From: Strigamia acuminata
Lineage: Eukaryota > Arthropoda > Chilopoda > Geophilomorpha > Linotaeniidae
DNA length: 64,000 nt
Assembly (NCBI GenBank): GCA_949358305.1
Contig: OX442314.1
Coordinates: forward strand, 29,807,118 to 29,871,117
Reading direction: 5' to 3'
The position numbers were made by a program, and so were the translations under genes. Below, one piece after another: positions 52,343-64,000 of the stretch. Below the pieces are notes generated by a model that searched no databases, was not told the DNA's origin, and worked only from the letters and a program-made list of their open reading frames with translations. Position 1 is the stretch's first letter, and each line of letters starts with the position of its first letter.

Positions 52343-53896
52343 GTTGTCCCAGTCAAAATAATTGCAATCCGATAAACGTCGGCTTTTAATTATTATGACT
52401 GGTGGAAGAACTATGGCCACAAAAAAATTGAAAAAGCATTTTTATTGCTGGATATTTATGCATTTTTAAAGCCTTTGCAGTGAAGGCTTTGCAGTAAAGT
52501 CTTTGCGGTGAAGCCTACCATTCAAAATTGGAATATTTTGCTGTGAAAATGCAAGCAATTGAGTTTAGATGTTAATTTATGAAAAGACTTTAAGTTTTAA
52601 GTAATAATGACATTTATTATCATCTTAAATGACTTTGTAATTGATACTAATTATGCTACAATGCAAAATAATAATTTTTTAAGGGGAGAAAAAAATACAA
52701 TGGAACTTTTGTTTGAAATTGGGTTTGTATACCTTAAACAATTTTCTAGTGTTCCACCTTCTGTCACCACATTAGTCTGGGGCTCATCTTGTATTTTAAT
52801 TCGCAAATCCTCGTGCTCTGCAGTAGAAAGAATTTAATTACACTGGAAAATAAATTATAAAGTCTAATTAAAACTATGTGGATTTTTCAAAAACAACTTT
52901 TTATTACCATTAAACTTAAATTTAAAACGGTTATAATAAAAAAGTGTAGGAAAATTGGGGAATTAGACCAATATACTAAACTTTACATTTGCAGTTATAG
53001 CCAGATATTTCTCATGTGACAAGATGTCAATTTCTTCAGTGCTCCTCCATACTGCTCCTATTTTTCCTTTCCTCTTGTCATTTCCTTGACATAAAACTGG
53101 AAAAAAAAATTGATAGAGAAAAACTTTTATGGAAAAGAAGTTGATGTACTGACCATTGTTAAAGACAGAACAAATCAATACAGTTGATGGTAGGAGTACA
53201 AGTATATTGGCAGTGGCTAAAATTATTTCTTTTTCTTTCAATAAAAAGTTCTCAAAAGTATTGATGCATTTGTCATTACATACTTACTAAAATTTTATCA
53301 ACTTTCTTTTAATTTTTTTTGTTAGTAGTTTTTGAACTATAATTGAATTTCTTTCTGAACTTTTGGATTTTTTTAACATATATTTTTATATTTTTATTTT
53401 TTATTTTTTATTTTTTATTTTATTTAAAAAAAAATTTTTTTTCTGAATTTTATTTTTTTCCAACATTTTTCTTTTGAAAAGTTAAAACAATTTCCAAAGA
53501 GAAAATGTGGACCAGTTTTCTCATTTTTTAAAGAGGCGACACCCTGACTCAATTACAGCACAGGTTGTATTGACTTTGTAAGCCACAGTGCTGATACACT
53601 GTGACCCATGCTCTGAAAATGGAGTGGCACTGGCTTAGGTTCTCGTAAGCACATGAGGATATGGCTCTGCATCTGCCAACTCACAACAGTATAAAAGCCA
53701 TAAACCTTTAAACTAACGTATCTCCTTTGTCTTTGTGTGAATTTGTTGCCCATCAATGATATTCTCACACATCCAGTGGAGATCAAATCTAGCCAATCAC
53801 ACTTTGAGCACTGTGAAAGTGATAGAAATAAAATATTTGGATTAACCTCAAATTAAATACAGTTTTCATTAAACCTTGAAATTTTAAGTTGTTAAA

Positions 53897-54151
53897 TACC
53901 GTACTGCCTCATATAATAGCCGGGCAGTGTTGGGATCGCTAACCAACATGAATAGCTTCGCTAAAATTTCGCTTTTTCTCCAAAATTTACATTTCGCTAA
54001 TTGTCGCTATCGTTATCTGGTACCAGTTAGCTAAAAAAAATCGTTAATTTTAGCTATTTTAGCCGGGCCCGAATAAACGCCGGAATTCAAATTAGCGCCG
54101 GGGGTCGGCTCAAAAAAACTATTAAACGCGTTTAAACGAGGCGGTACGGTA
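53897..54151. mobile_element. MITE with TACCGTACTGCCTC termini (copy 2)
   Basis: Equivalent of 45313-45565 with a few substitutions; the inverted ends are preserved. Confidence 0.6.
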
Positions 54152-54757
54152 TATCCTTATACCAGCTTGCACACGGTACAAAAATCTTCATCCTTATTCA
54201 TGTATTGGTTAAAAAATCAGTTTTTCTTCCAAGTGTTTTTTTTGCTCCTCCGACCTGTTCGTAATAGCGAGGTTCGTGTAGTGTTTGCTCTGATATGTTT
54301 AGTTCAATTATTGTCACCAGTTGGTGCTAGTGCTTGTTGTGTTGTGATTGGTTGTTCGGAAATCGAGAGTTATTGTAATGGCGACTCGGTGAATAAACGA
54401 TAGCAGTTAATGGACATCACATTTAATGCTGTTGTGACTTTTTATGCAGTTATATCAAAGGATATTCAACAGTTCGACCTGTGGTCATAAAAAGTAACAA
54501 TAGATTGAAATGAAGACCGGTAGTCGCAAGTCATTTTAGCTTTATTCGGTTCACTTTTGGTAGACGTTTTCGGAAATTCAGTTTGGTTTGAACATTGGTA
54601 ATCGAAACAGATTTAATTTCAGTTCATCAAAATTATTTGATTTGATTTGTGAATTGGAGCACTTCAATCAAACCCAATAAAATAATGAAGGTAAACAATC
54701 CAATTGATGCAGTTGTTTGACGAGCACAGAGGTCTAAACGTCACGCATCTTCAGTGA

Positions 54758-57474
54758 TGGGCTATAAACTTGCACAGTAATAGTGAATATTCTTTTTATT
54801 AATAATAAAGTTGAAGAAAAATCGATCACATCTAGCTCTGTGGTCCACCGGTTCGAGAATATTCTCTTCAGCCGAAATCTTTTAGGAGGTCAAGGAACCG
54901 GAATCACAGAATGGAATTTTATGTTTATTGTTTTCCTATTGACTCTTGATGTATGCTGAATTTATTTGCCTTAAAGTAACAGACAGGAGCTGAAGAAAAA
55001 AATAAAACCTTTTGAACTGGAATGGAAAAATCTATATTTTCGAAGTGCAATTGCATTTTTAAACGGCAAATTTCATCGTTGAAACTTTGAACACTAAAAA
55101 GCAACTACCTGCTTGTAGCATGCTTTTAGTGGCTATGAAACAATAAGTGCATTCAATTTCAAAAGGAGAATAAGTAAAAATCTTTTCTCTTCTTTTTTTT
55201 CATAAAGAGGAAAATGTATTTTTAAATGATGGTAGTTTATTGTTGTATAGGACACCTAGTTATCATACACAGTATATCTTCTAATTGCCTGCGGGGTTTC
55301 AATTGTGCGCAGGACGAAAAAAAATTTGCAAATAGTGTGAAAACCTGAATGTTTTGTATTATTTAAAATGAAGCTGTATTTTTTATTGATTAATATTTGT
55401 GTACAAAATGTTGCTTGTATTGAAATGAATGTGTAAAAGTGTTTTGATTGGTGCATTGAAAAAGACCAAACCGGAAACGTCTGGTGGACGACCTCATTGA
55501 TCGAATAAAATGGTATTGATTAAAACTAGTTGGTCGTATGGTCTTTTATTACGAATTTGGAAACTAAACGCGAAGAAGCGAACGAAGGAATTAGACGACT
55601 AAACTACTGTAATTCAAGATTGTAATATTTTACAAATAGCACACGGGTTTGCAATTATAAGATATACGGTAAATAACTTTCTGTCAATTTTCTCATATCT
55701 ACTGACCAAAAGGAACAAAACAAAAGAAAGTAACAAAAGGTTCTCTTAGTTCACCAGATTGAATGCACCTAATGAAACAGTGATGGACTGTAATGAAGCA
55801 GAAGCAACTTTGAACACACAGGCGCATAGTTTGACAGTGTACCAGGAAGAGATGATGTGAGAAGCTGGTACGCTGATGTAGATGCTCTCCTCGAACAGTT
55901 GTTATGAAAGACTGCATTAGGGAAAGAAATTTTACTACTGCACATTGTTCATGTAAATCAGTCATTACAAAATAGCCAAATTGCTTTGACGTATGGTAGT
56001 ATCCAAAAAAATTCACTGATGTTGAACGTGTCTCACAACAGCTCTTAGTACAGTCAGTTTTAATTAAAGAGAAAACAATACTTTTTATTCCGATCACACA
56101 GACAATGTTTTACTTGACTTTATTAAGTAACCTTTAGTTACATTGAAATGGCTGTGTTCGGGCAAGGCGGTGACATTCACCGACAATGTGGTTTAACGAC
56201 TTGAATAGGTGGATTGTCAACTGCAGTGTTTTATTCTCACAATTACATGTTTTACTACTTCTTATGGTGCACGTGTGCAACTGTGACAACGGTCACAGTC
56301 ACTTCTGCTAAAAGGCGTGAGAGATGCCCTTGTACTACACAGGGAAACCATTTTTATTGTTTTTCTATCGTCATTGTCAACTAATTGATTAACTTAGACC
56401 AAAGAAATGTTTTTGGACTAATTTGATGGTGCTCTACACCTTTGTAATTGAAAATTAGCTGGTATATGTGATACAATAAGAATTATCAGATGAATGACCT
56501 TGAAGATGTTTTTCAAGGTCAAATTAAGATCTCCACTACTAACTCAATTTCCAATTAAATTCTCATTAGCAAATTTGTGGTATCTCTAACTTATCTACTC
56601 ATTTAAATATAAATAACTTTTTTCCACAACTTTGTGGGAGTAGGCCTAGAGTACATAACAGTTTACTGGAATTTAATCTTTCAGCGTGAGCGTATAATAT
56701 GTTGCTATTTTTTGTGTGTGCTCACTGTCATTAGTGTCATTTTATGATATATTTATACACTGCTTTAAGCAAAGCTGACACTACCTTCTTCCATAAATCA
56801 AGGTGGCGACTTTTTACTCATTGTTAAACTCTTGACACCTCCACATTAATAACAGGAGTGTTTTTATTTTTTAATAACACTAAGATATGTGTAGAAGTGG
56901 ATGGAACTGCACCGAATTCTAACTGATTTTAAGAATTTTCTTTTGCAGAAAGTACAGACATTTCAAGATATTTATTGAAAAGAATTTTAGGAATGGAAGT
57001 GTTATCAGGTTGTAAAAGAAAAAATAAGATTACTTTTTACATGGGTTTTATAGCGGAGAAACAATTTTAAAATTCTTGTATTGTCAACGCTTGTTCTCGA
57101 ACATGCCGAAACCAGACCGTGTGCTCTGCATTGACGAGACCATAACTCTATATAATGGACGGCTCCGACTTTAAGGTTTACCGACCGTGAAACCCCAAGA
57201 AATGGGGCTTTGAACACTTGGTGAAGTGTGCTTTTTTAACTTTTCCCCACACAACCTAGGGTCAATTTTGATCACGAAATATACGGATTATTGATATATT
57301 TATGTAAATTTTAAATTAAAGCGTTGGTATGAGCCTTGATTGTTGAAGATTGCGATTACAATGTAAAAGAAGCAGCCATTCTTGTTACAGAATTAACATA
57401 ACTGAATTCATTGCGCGTTGTACACGTTAACAAAAGATCAAGAATTGACCAATGGAGTTAAACACTCCAAATGC
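54758..57474. other. Unassigned sequence with a transposon relic
   Basis: No gene recognised; the longest frame (minus, 55699-56097, 132 codons) is Cys/Phe-rich with no known domain and may be chance. CAGATTGAATGCACCTA near 55755 and AAGTGCATTCAATTTC near 55146 resemble the ends of the GGTGCGTTCAATCTG element, suggesting a decayed ~630-bp copy between them. Confidence 0.35.
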
Positions 57475-57480
57475 TACATT

Positions 57481-57990
57481 CATATATTGGAATGCAGTCT
57501 TACAATACCAACACTTTCCATATTTGTATTCTGTAAGTATAAAACCGCTAACATGACATTCGTATATTGGAATGCAGTCTTACAATAACAACACTTTATA
57601 TATTTGTATTCTGTAAGTATAAAGCCGCTAACATGACATTCGTATATTGGAATGCAGTCTTACAATACCAACACTCCATATTTGTATACTGTAGGTACAA
57701 AGCAATAAACATGGCATTCATATATTGGAATGCAGTCTTACAATACCAACACTTTCCATATTTGTATTCTGTAAGTATAAAACCGCTAACATGACATTCG
57801 TATATTGGAATGCAGTCTTACAATACCAACACTTTATATATTTGTATACTGTAGGTACAAAGCAATAAACATGGCATTCATATATTGGAATGCAGTCTTA
57901 CAATACCAACACTTTCCATATTTATATACTGTAAATATAACGAAGTTAACATGACATTCGTGTATTGGAATGCGGTCGTACAATACCAAA
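57481..57990 (+). repeat. 80-bp tandem repeat, about 6.5 units, two variants
   Basis: Unit core TATTGGAATGCAGTCTTACA starts about every 78-81 bases (57484, 57563, 57644, 57722, 57802, 57882, 57962). Variant A carries CTGTAAGTATAAARCCGCTA, variant B CTGTAGGTACAAAGCAATAA. Frames through it encode FVYWNAVLQYQ-like strings but shift between units, so it is not a gene. Confidence 0.9.
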
Positions 57991-59215
57991 ACTTTTGTCT
58001 AAAAAACTGGCCAAAAAATCAAAAACTGCAAAACAAAGGCAGTAACAACAACAAAAAGAAGCGTGTACATAGAAAAACGTAAGAAAGAAAAGACAGAACT
58101 ACATGTCTCATTAGTTCCACCACAGCAGAATAAAAGAAACAATAGTACACGGTATTCCTCGAGAGACAACAAAGAGTTCGACCGGATGGGCTATTTTTTC
58201 CGTCTTGTAAAAGTCAAAAATCCAACATCAAACTTGCCAACATAATCAACTTTATTATCTAAAACTTAATGAAACTCCATGAAGGGTAAAATGCCAAAAA
58301 ACATGTCATTGGCAGATTTTTTCTTCTGCATCACTTGAATCTCCCAGTTTTGAGGCAATTTCCTAATTTTCTTTTTTTAACCAACATCAGCATATTGCTC
58401 AGTGACATGAGTGCAACTCAATTAAGGGTTAAGCTGAAAGCCATGACAAAGAACTCTCTACAGACTCTCCTTACTTCTTTCTTGGAGGGCATTCGAATCA
58501 ATGGATTTCTTATCACCTTACAAAGGGAAGAAAAAGAGCATGGTTGGGGTCTCACGACCCTGGCATCATGGCTGCCTTTTCTGCAAGAGGCAGAGCAAGA
58601 GAAGTAGTAAGGAATGTGTGGAATGTTTGAGTAAAAAGCAATTGAAGAAATCCCACTGGGGTTAAGTGGTGTTCTGGAGATACGGTTATCATTTTTCATT
58701 TTGGATGTCATTTTCCAAGTAGTTTGTGACTCTATATTAACACTAGAATGGGGTTCTTGATGATTATGGCAGCTGTATGACGAATATGGGCTGGGTCTTG
58801 GATGATTTAGAGCTGGATGTGATGGACTTAATAGTTTATGTCAGAATGGAAGCTGTAAAAGTTGTAGGTTTGTTGGATGATGTATTGGGGTTGTTCGGTT
58901 CAGTGAGCGAAAAATGGAATTTAGTAGGGATTTGTAATTTTCAAAATTGTCAACTCGTGTAATGGATATGGTTTGGATTGACACGTTTGGTATAAGTTTG
59001 CAAGATATTAACATTTTTATTTTTTCTTGGGAAATTACTTTTTCCGCGAAAAAAGTTAATCAGTTTCTGTCATACAAATGTGCTGTGAAATTGTTTTATA
59101 ATTGAAATTGTTTTTGGATGGAAGACTATTACCTAATGCAAATGGATTTTCGATGGCTTATAAATAAACACAATAATGGCTTTAAAGCTAAACAAAATTT
59201 GGGTTTGATACCACA
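57991..59215. other. Unassigned sequence
   Basis: Short frames only (58335-58607 on +, 90 codons, with a charged helical look; 58777-58962). A TTTTTTTAACCAACATCAG acceptor-like string precedes part of the first. Too weak to call exons. Confidence 0.3.
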
Positions 59216-59220
59216 AAAAT

Positions 59221-59488
59221 ACTACTCAAACCCAGGTGTAAGTGGTCACCTCTTTTCAGTGTGTAATCAAAGGACCATTTGTGGCAAGTGACACAACTGA
59301 AATCAGTCATAACTTTTTTGTTTATTTGTTTATTTTGGTTTTTTTTTTTAATTAAAGTAAATTTAGTGTATTTTTCAACCCTCACGTGCAAATTTATTTA
59401 TTTATTACACTAAATCTGAAAAACTTGAAATAAACATTTTGATTACACACTGAAAAGAGGTGACCACTTACACCTGGGTTTGAGTAGT
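59221..59488. mobile_element. Fold-back element with perfect 51-bp arms
   Basis: 59221-59271 and 59438-59488 are exact reverse complements (starting ACTACTCAAACCCAGGTG). The ~166-bp interior has a further weaker inverted pair (TTTAGTGTA / TACACTAAA) near the tip. No open frame spans it; it would extrude as a long hairpin. Confidence 0.85.
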
Positions 59489-62400
59489 AGTATGAAATGG
59501 CCCTTGTCGTATACACCGTTATGTCTTTTTAAAAAAGGCAAAAATTTAAACGTACATGTTAAGTATCGTTAAAAAAGACACAAATCGTTGTTTTTCCCGG
59601 AAAAATGGCAATTTATGCATTTATTTCTAATTTTCGGAATACTTGTATATGCATTTATAGCCAATTTCGGCTTTTTGTTGAATAAAAATAATTTCCATGC
59701 GCTTATGCGAGAAGAAAGCATCAGGTGTAAAAAGGATAAGAAAAATCCAGGTTGGGAGTAGCTCAGCACAATGCAGGTGCTAGACACTGGTGGCTATAAT
59801 CAGATGGGATCATCTGAAACCGATCCTGCAATAGAAAACTAATTTCTACATAAGTTAGTGTTGTCATAGAGTTTAATCATGTCCTATTTTGAATTTCTTC
59901 CTTTCACTATAACTCCAATTTGAAGCAAATCCTTTCATGAATCTATTCCGATTCAAAATTATTGAGGCGCTTCGTCTGAATAATATTTTCTTCTTCCTAG
60001 CTTCTTAGTTTTGAATTATCTGATTGAGTTTCCTTTCAAGTTATGAGGTCAACCAATGAAGAGGATGTTTCTCAACTAACTCAATAAAGAATAATCCCCT
60101 CTTTTGTATCTGCGCATGCTCAGATAACCCACGCAGCATGCGGGCATTAGTACCCAACAGCTTTTCTCCTCATACTCTACCCTGATGTCAATCATGATAG
60201 TCGCCGTATGAACTCTTTCAATGTTTTCATTCATCGTACTAAAACACAATAAAATCATCTGTATACAGTTCTTGCACAAATCTCTATTTACTAGGCTCAA
60301 AGTCAAATATCCTGGTGCTGTGAAACCGTTTGGTAACTGGATTATCAAGTGATGGATCTAATCAGACCACTTTTGCAGAAGAAATTGGTCTGCTTTCAGA
60401 TAATCAATAGAACAACAAACACCCAATCTCATCACCAGGTGTGAAGTGAACACTACTGGATCCTGGTCAACCATGGTCATTTGCAGTGCAAGGAGCACAT
60501 TTCTAAAGATTTGAAGTAATCGAAGAAACTGGAGACTTTGTCGCTGTGTTGGCTTCTCAAACTTTCTCTAATCATCATGAAACTGTGCTAGAATGCTCTT
60601 TGCAGTGCAATTGATAGTTCGATCGACCGTATTTCTCGAAATGGAGGCGCGCTTTTTTGTTTCTAAGGAACGATTTAGGTGCGCTTTCCCTTTTGGACCG
60701 CTTTTGTCAAACCAATAAATAGTTTGAAAATCTTGTAAAATTATCTATGACTTCTTGAGTGTTTGGTACTCCGTTTTCTTTCATTGTTAATTTGTGACGC
60801 TGCCCTGGCACAGCGCCACCTATGTATTTCGACTATGAATAAACACTTATGCTAATTCTACACTGCCGATTGGTCGCTTCCTGACTACATCGAACGATGT
60901 CAGCCACATCCATTGCAATCCACTCAAATCAAGCGCACGAAACACAACAACTTCTAGAGCAAGAAATACGTGCCTGGGATTAGGGGGCCTGCCACGAGTC
61001 AATTTTGTACATTGAAAATGATTTAACTATGCAAGTTGATTTTACTGAAATTATTGAACAATTTGCATCGTAAAAATCAGGTTGCGCTTTGGAGCTTCTA
61101 TGATCTGCCGCTGTGTTTAGTTGATGCCTGATTAACCCTCGGATGGGCAAGGGAAGACAACACTTTAGTGCACTCACTGCACCTCTTTTGGTGCATAAAA
61201 ATTAAATCTGGGAGGATGTAAGTGAGACCACGAACCAAGGATAACGTGGACATGTTTCCGTGTGTTATTTTCTATTGATTCGTTGTTCTGTGCGTTGATT
61301 GGGTGACTGCCAACTAACTTGTAAGCATGTTTGTTACCTGTTTTCATCCCAGAATACAGTGCGGCTACATATCATCTGGCGCCATTGGTGGCAAAAACGC
61401 ACTAAACATGTGGATACGTGTCCATGTTATCGTTTTGCTATATTGGGAGAAGCCAACTTAAAGTTATGCTGGGGTTTCAAAGAGACAGAAATTTAATGTT
61501 GAATAAATAATTGTCTAAACGAAGGCAGAAACCCAAATAAAAGTTTTCATATTCAAGAACACAGTTGCACCATGGAGGGTTAATTGGCACCAGTCTAAAT
61601 TTGTGTCGGAGTAAATTCTTTGCGGCTTTTAGTATTTGGTGACTAGAATCTTCAATTTACCAACCGTATGCACAGGATTGGTGACAAAACTGAGAATTTA
61701 CCACTCTATTTTCTGCCCACTTTGTTCTGTGGGTCCTTTGGGCATTTCAGGTCTTTTCTGCATTTTTGGATTGGACTTTCTCGCACTTTGGTCCTTGGCA
61801 CATTTCAGGGGCTTTTGCTCTCTTGGGAATTTTCTACACTTTGGTGCAATTGCATTTCTAGGTGCAAGACAAATCATTGCAGATAGAATGCCTTGACAAT
61901 AATTCATGTACCTTGGGAAGGTAAAAAATGTCTTTGTTTACAATGTCAAATGCTCATTGAAGAATCAGTTGATCTAAAATATTCATGATCAATCATGAAT
62001 TTAAAAAAATCTATTGATTTTCCAGCCAATAAAAAATATTGGCAACTTTTCCTGCATAGCAGAGCAACAACAACCAACTGAGTTTATGGTTGGTGGTGCT
62101 TGTTTTCTTTGGAAATAATCGGATAATTACATGTTTAGGTGGGTCAAATTCTGCAGGAAAATGGTTTATTTTATACTTGGTTATTACTTTAACCTAACAT
62201 TTTGATCAACAATCTTCTTGGTAAATTGCAAACCAGCTGCAAATACATTTTGCACCTGATTGCCAGACAAAGTGAACAGCTGCCTCAATCTGTTCCCAAT
62301 AATCAATATGAGAGGAAAAGTATTGAAGGGTTCTTTCAGAACTATTGAGAAAAAAGGAGAAGTTGAACTGAAAATGGCAAAAAAAATAAGCTAAATGTGG

Positions 62401-62600
62401 TGTTTTAATTTATATAATTGAGAAATTAATCTTTTGTAGGAAGTTTGAGGGAGGGTGGAGGGCAGTGGAGTGTCAAGATTAAAAAGTCTCTTGTTTTTAG
62501 ATGATTGGATTGTAATTGGTAGACTTTTCTTAAGTTTTTAAGCTTTTTTATTTTAATTTTATGGTTTTTACTGGTTGTATGTTATTGAATTCTTAGTTTG
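59489..62600. other. Unassigned AT-rich sequence
   Basis: No gene, tRNA or rRNA recognised. Frames of 60-90 codons are scattered on both strands without recognisable domains. 61700-61870 has weakly repetitive CTTTGG/CATTT words. Confidence 0.35.
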
Positions 62601-62609
62601 ATTATTTTT

Positions 62610-62756
62610 CAAAAATATTCAGAAAACAAATTAAAATTTTTTAAAAAGTTTAAAAAACTTTAAAATTTTCAAAAATATTCAGAAAACAAATTAAAATTTT
62701 TTAAAAACTTTTTAAAGTTTTAAAAAATTTTAATTTGTTTTCTGAATATTTTTGAA
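62610..62756. repeat. Compound direct and inverted AT repeat
   Basis: CAAAAATATTCAGAAAACAA occurs at 62610 and again at 62670; its reverse complement lies at about 62735-62754. The second copy and the inverted copy can form a long AT-rich hairpin. Confidence 0.8.
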
Positions 62757-64000
62757 AATTTTTTGAAAATTTTTATTTAAAAGAAAAATACCATCCTACA
62801 GTTAAGGGACTCACTGAATGTTTGATAACTCAAAAGATGAAGAAGAATTTCATGGATTTCTAAGATTATTTTGAAATTTTATAAGATTCTTTTGAATTTC
62901 TGAGGTTTATTTTGAATTTCTTAGGATTCTTTTACGAATTTGCTACTTTTATGGATTTTTTTTGGAATTTCTTACAATTAATTTATGAATTTTTAAAGAA
63001 AAATTTAAATTCTTTTCAGATTTTCTCAATTTTTTATTTTATTTTAATTTTTTAAACTTACTTGAACTCTCTATAGATTTAGATTATCTCCTGATTTTTA
63101 TTTTTAAACTCCCTTGTGAAATTCTTTAGAACTTTTCATGAATTTTTATGAATTAGATTTTTATCCCCATCCCGGATTTCCACGAAGTGTAATTACCGTG
63201 TTGCTACCACCATAAACTGGCCGTCGGTAGGATTCCACAGCTTTTTGGATTACAGAGAGAGATTTAAGTATTAGTATATATATGTGTGTATATATATATA
63301 TATATTTCCAGGCTCTGGGTCTCTGCATTGCCCGGATTTCTGTATATAATACCCCATCTGTACTGACTTCGCTTCACTGTATAACCCATCTTCACAATCC
63401 CAGTGTCTGTCTGCTATTATAAACCAAACTTGTTTTGTGCACAAGTTTGAAACCTCGACCGAGTCAAATTATACAGTTAATTATTATTGGAATCCACTAA
63501 TGGTTTGTTAATCTAAATTTAAAACTAATTTGCCAAGATTAATGTAACATGTAGTTGGCAGTTCAGCACATATGTCATTAGCATTAGTGGAATATCAAAT
63601 TAGAGAAATTTATTTTTTTTATTTTATTTTTTTTTTATTTTTTATTTTTTTCTTGGAACATTAATTCCTAATTTTAAAATTGTTATTGCCAAGAGTTAAA
63701 TTTCATGTTGATTCCAACAGAATCAAAACATGTTTGGGATTTACAGTTTTAATATTTATTTGTTTATTTTTCTGGGAAGTGAAATATTGAAATGGCAATG
63801 TGGATTGTTGATTTCAGCTGTGCAGTTGGATGATATTGCACAAATATAAAATGCAGGGGAATTTAAAATTGATGTTTACATTATAATAAATAAAATAAAA
63901 ATAAAATTGGCTGCTTGTACGGTCGTAGTTGTAAGAGAGGATCAAAATAATTGTTTTGACTTTGTTCAGTGAATTGAAAACAGAAAATCGAATTTTCTAT
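62757..64000. other. Unassigned AT-rich sequence with microsatellite
   Basis: Degenerate ~27-bp TTTTGAATTTCT-type repeats at about 62840-62960, a TA/TG microsatellite at 63274-63306, and T-rich runs near 63610-63655. No gene recognised. Confidence 0.4.

Larger units (their letters stand above)
46170..54757. repeat. Large tandem duplication, copy 2 (about 8.6 kb)
   Basis: Second unit of the duplication. It lacks the 1.3-kb block (junction filler AATAGTAGTGC at about 46423-46435), the 162-bp MITE and a 172-bp segment (junction near 50748). It has a few small local rewrites, for example near 49500 and 49725-49795. No certain gene. Confidence 0.93.

Noticed and set aside
55699-56097. 132-codon minus-strand frame
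   Set aside because: Low-complexity Cys/Phe/His composition, no family recognised, overlaps a transposon relic.

Overview
The window is eukaryotic, from a compact-to-medium AT-rich genome of an invertebrate, most likely an arthropod. The evidence is the family of Ty3/Gypsy retrotransposons it carries, pogo-, hAT- and fold-back-type short DNA transposons, abundant minisatellites, and the absence of any bacterial gene organisation. I cannot name the species. No intact host gene could be recognised. Every well-supported protein-coding gene belongs to, or resembles a gene of, an LTR retrotransposon.

Left part (1 to about 28.5 kb). Two closely related Ty3/Gypsy elements lie head to tail on the + strand. 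Element 1 is cut by the window edge: part of the leader, gag 290-2626, pol 2626-6918, a third gene (ORF3) 7730-9424, and the 3' LTR 9937-11684. Element 2 is complete (14266-28469, 14,204 bp): 5' LTR, a primer-binding site matching tRNA-Gln, gag, pol, ORF3, polypurine tract, 3' LTR. Its two LTRs have the same length (1,781 bp) and I found one difference between them, so it inserted recently and looks intact. Gag and pol are joined by a textbook -1 frameshift signal (A AAA AAC, then a stop and a GC stem-loop). ORF3 sits where an envelope gene would be, but it encodes a cytoplasmic or nuclear-looking, cysteine-paired, Arg/Ser-rich protein preceded by its own splice acceptor.

Element 2 landed inside another long reading frame. 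12958-14265 and 28474-28947 are in frame once the element and a 4-bp target duplication are discounted, giving about 593 codons. That GC-rich frame shares its layout with ORF3: acidic Ser/Asp N-terminus, paired CP(F/Y)C...CxxC motif, a splice acceptor just before the ATG, and similar length. I read it as the ORF3 of an older, distant relative, or a domesticated copy of one. Together the three copies define an accessory retroelement protein family, which is the most interesting content here.

Right part (about 30.7 to 64 kb). This is AT-rich non-coding DNA. It has several minisatellites (22-, 31-, 20-, 24-, 22- and 80-bp units), short inverted-repeat transposons, and a large tandem duplication: copy 1 at 36022-46169 and copy 2 at 46170-54757. 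The copies differ mainly by a 1.3-kb block, a 162-bp palindrome-ended element and a 172-bp deletion. From 54.8 kb to the end I see only repeats, fold-backs and unassigned sequence.
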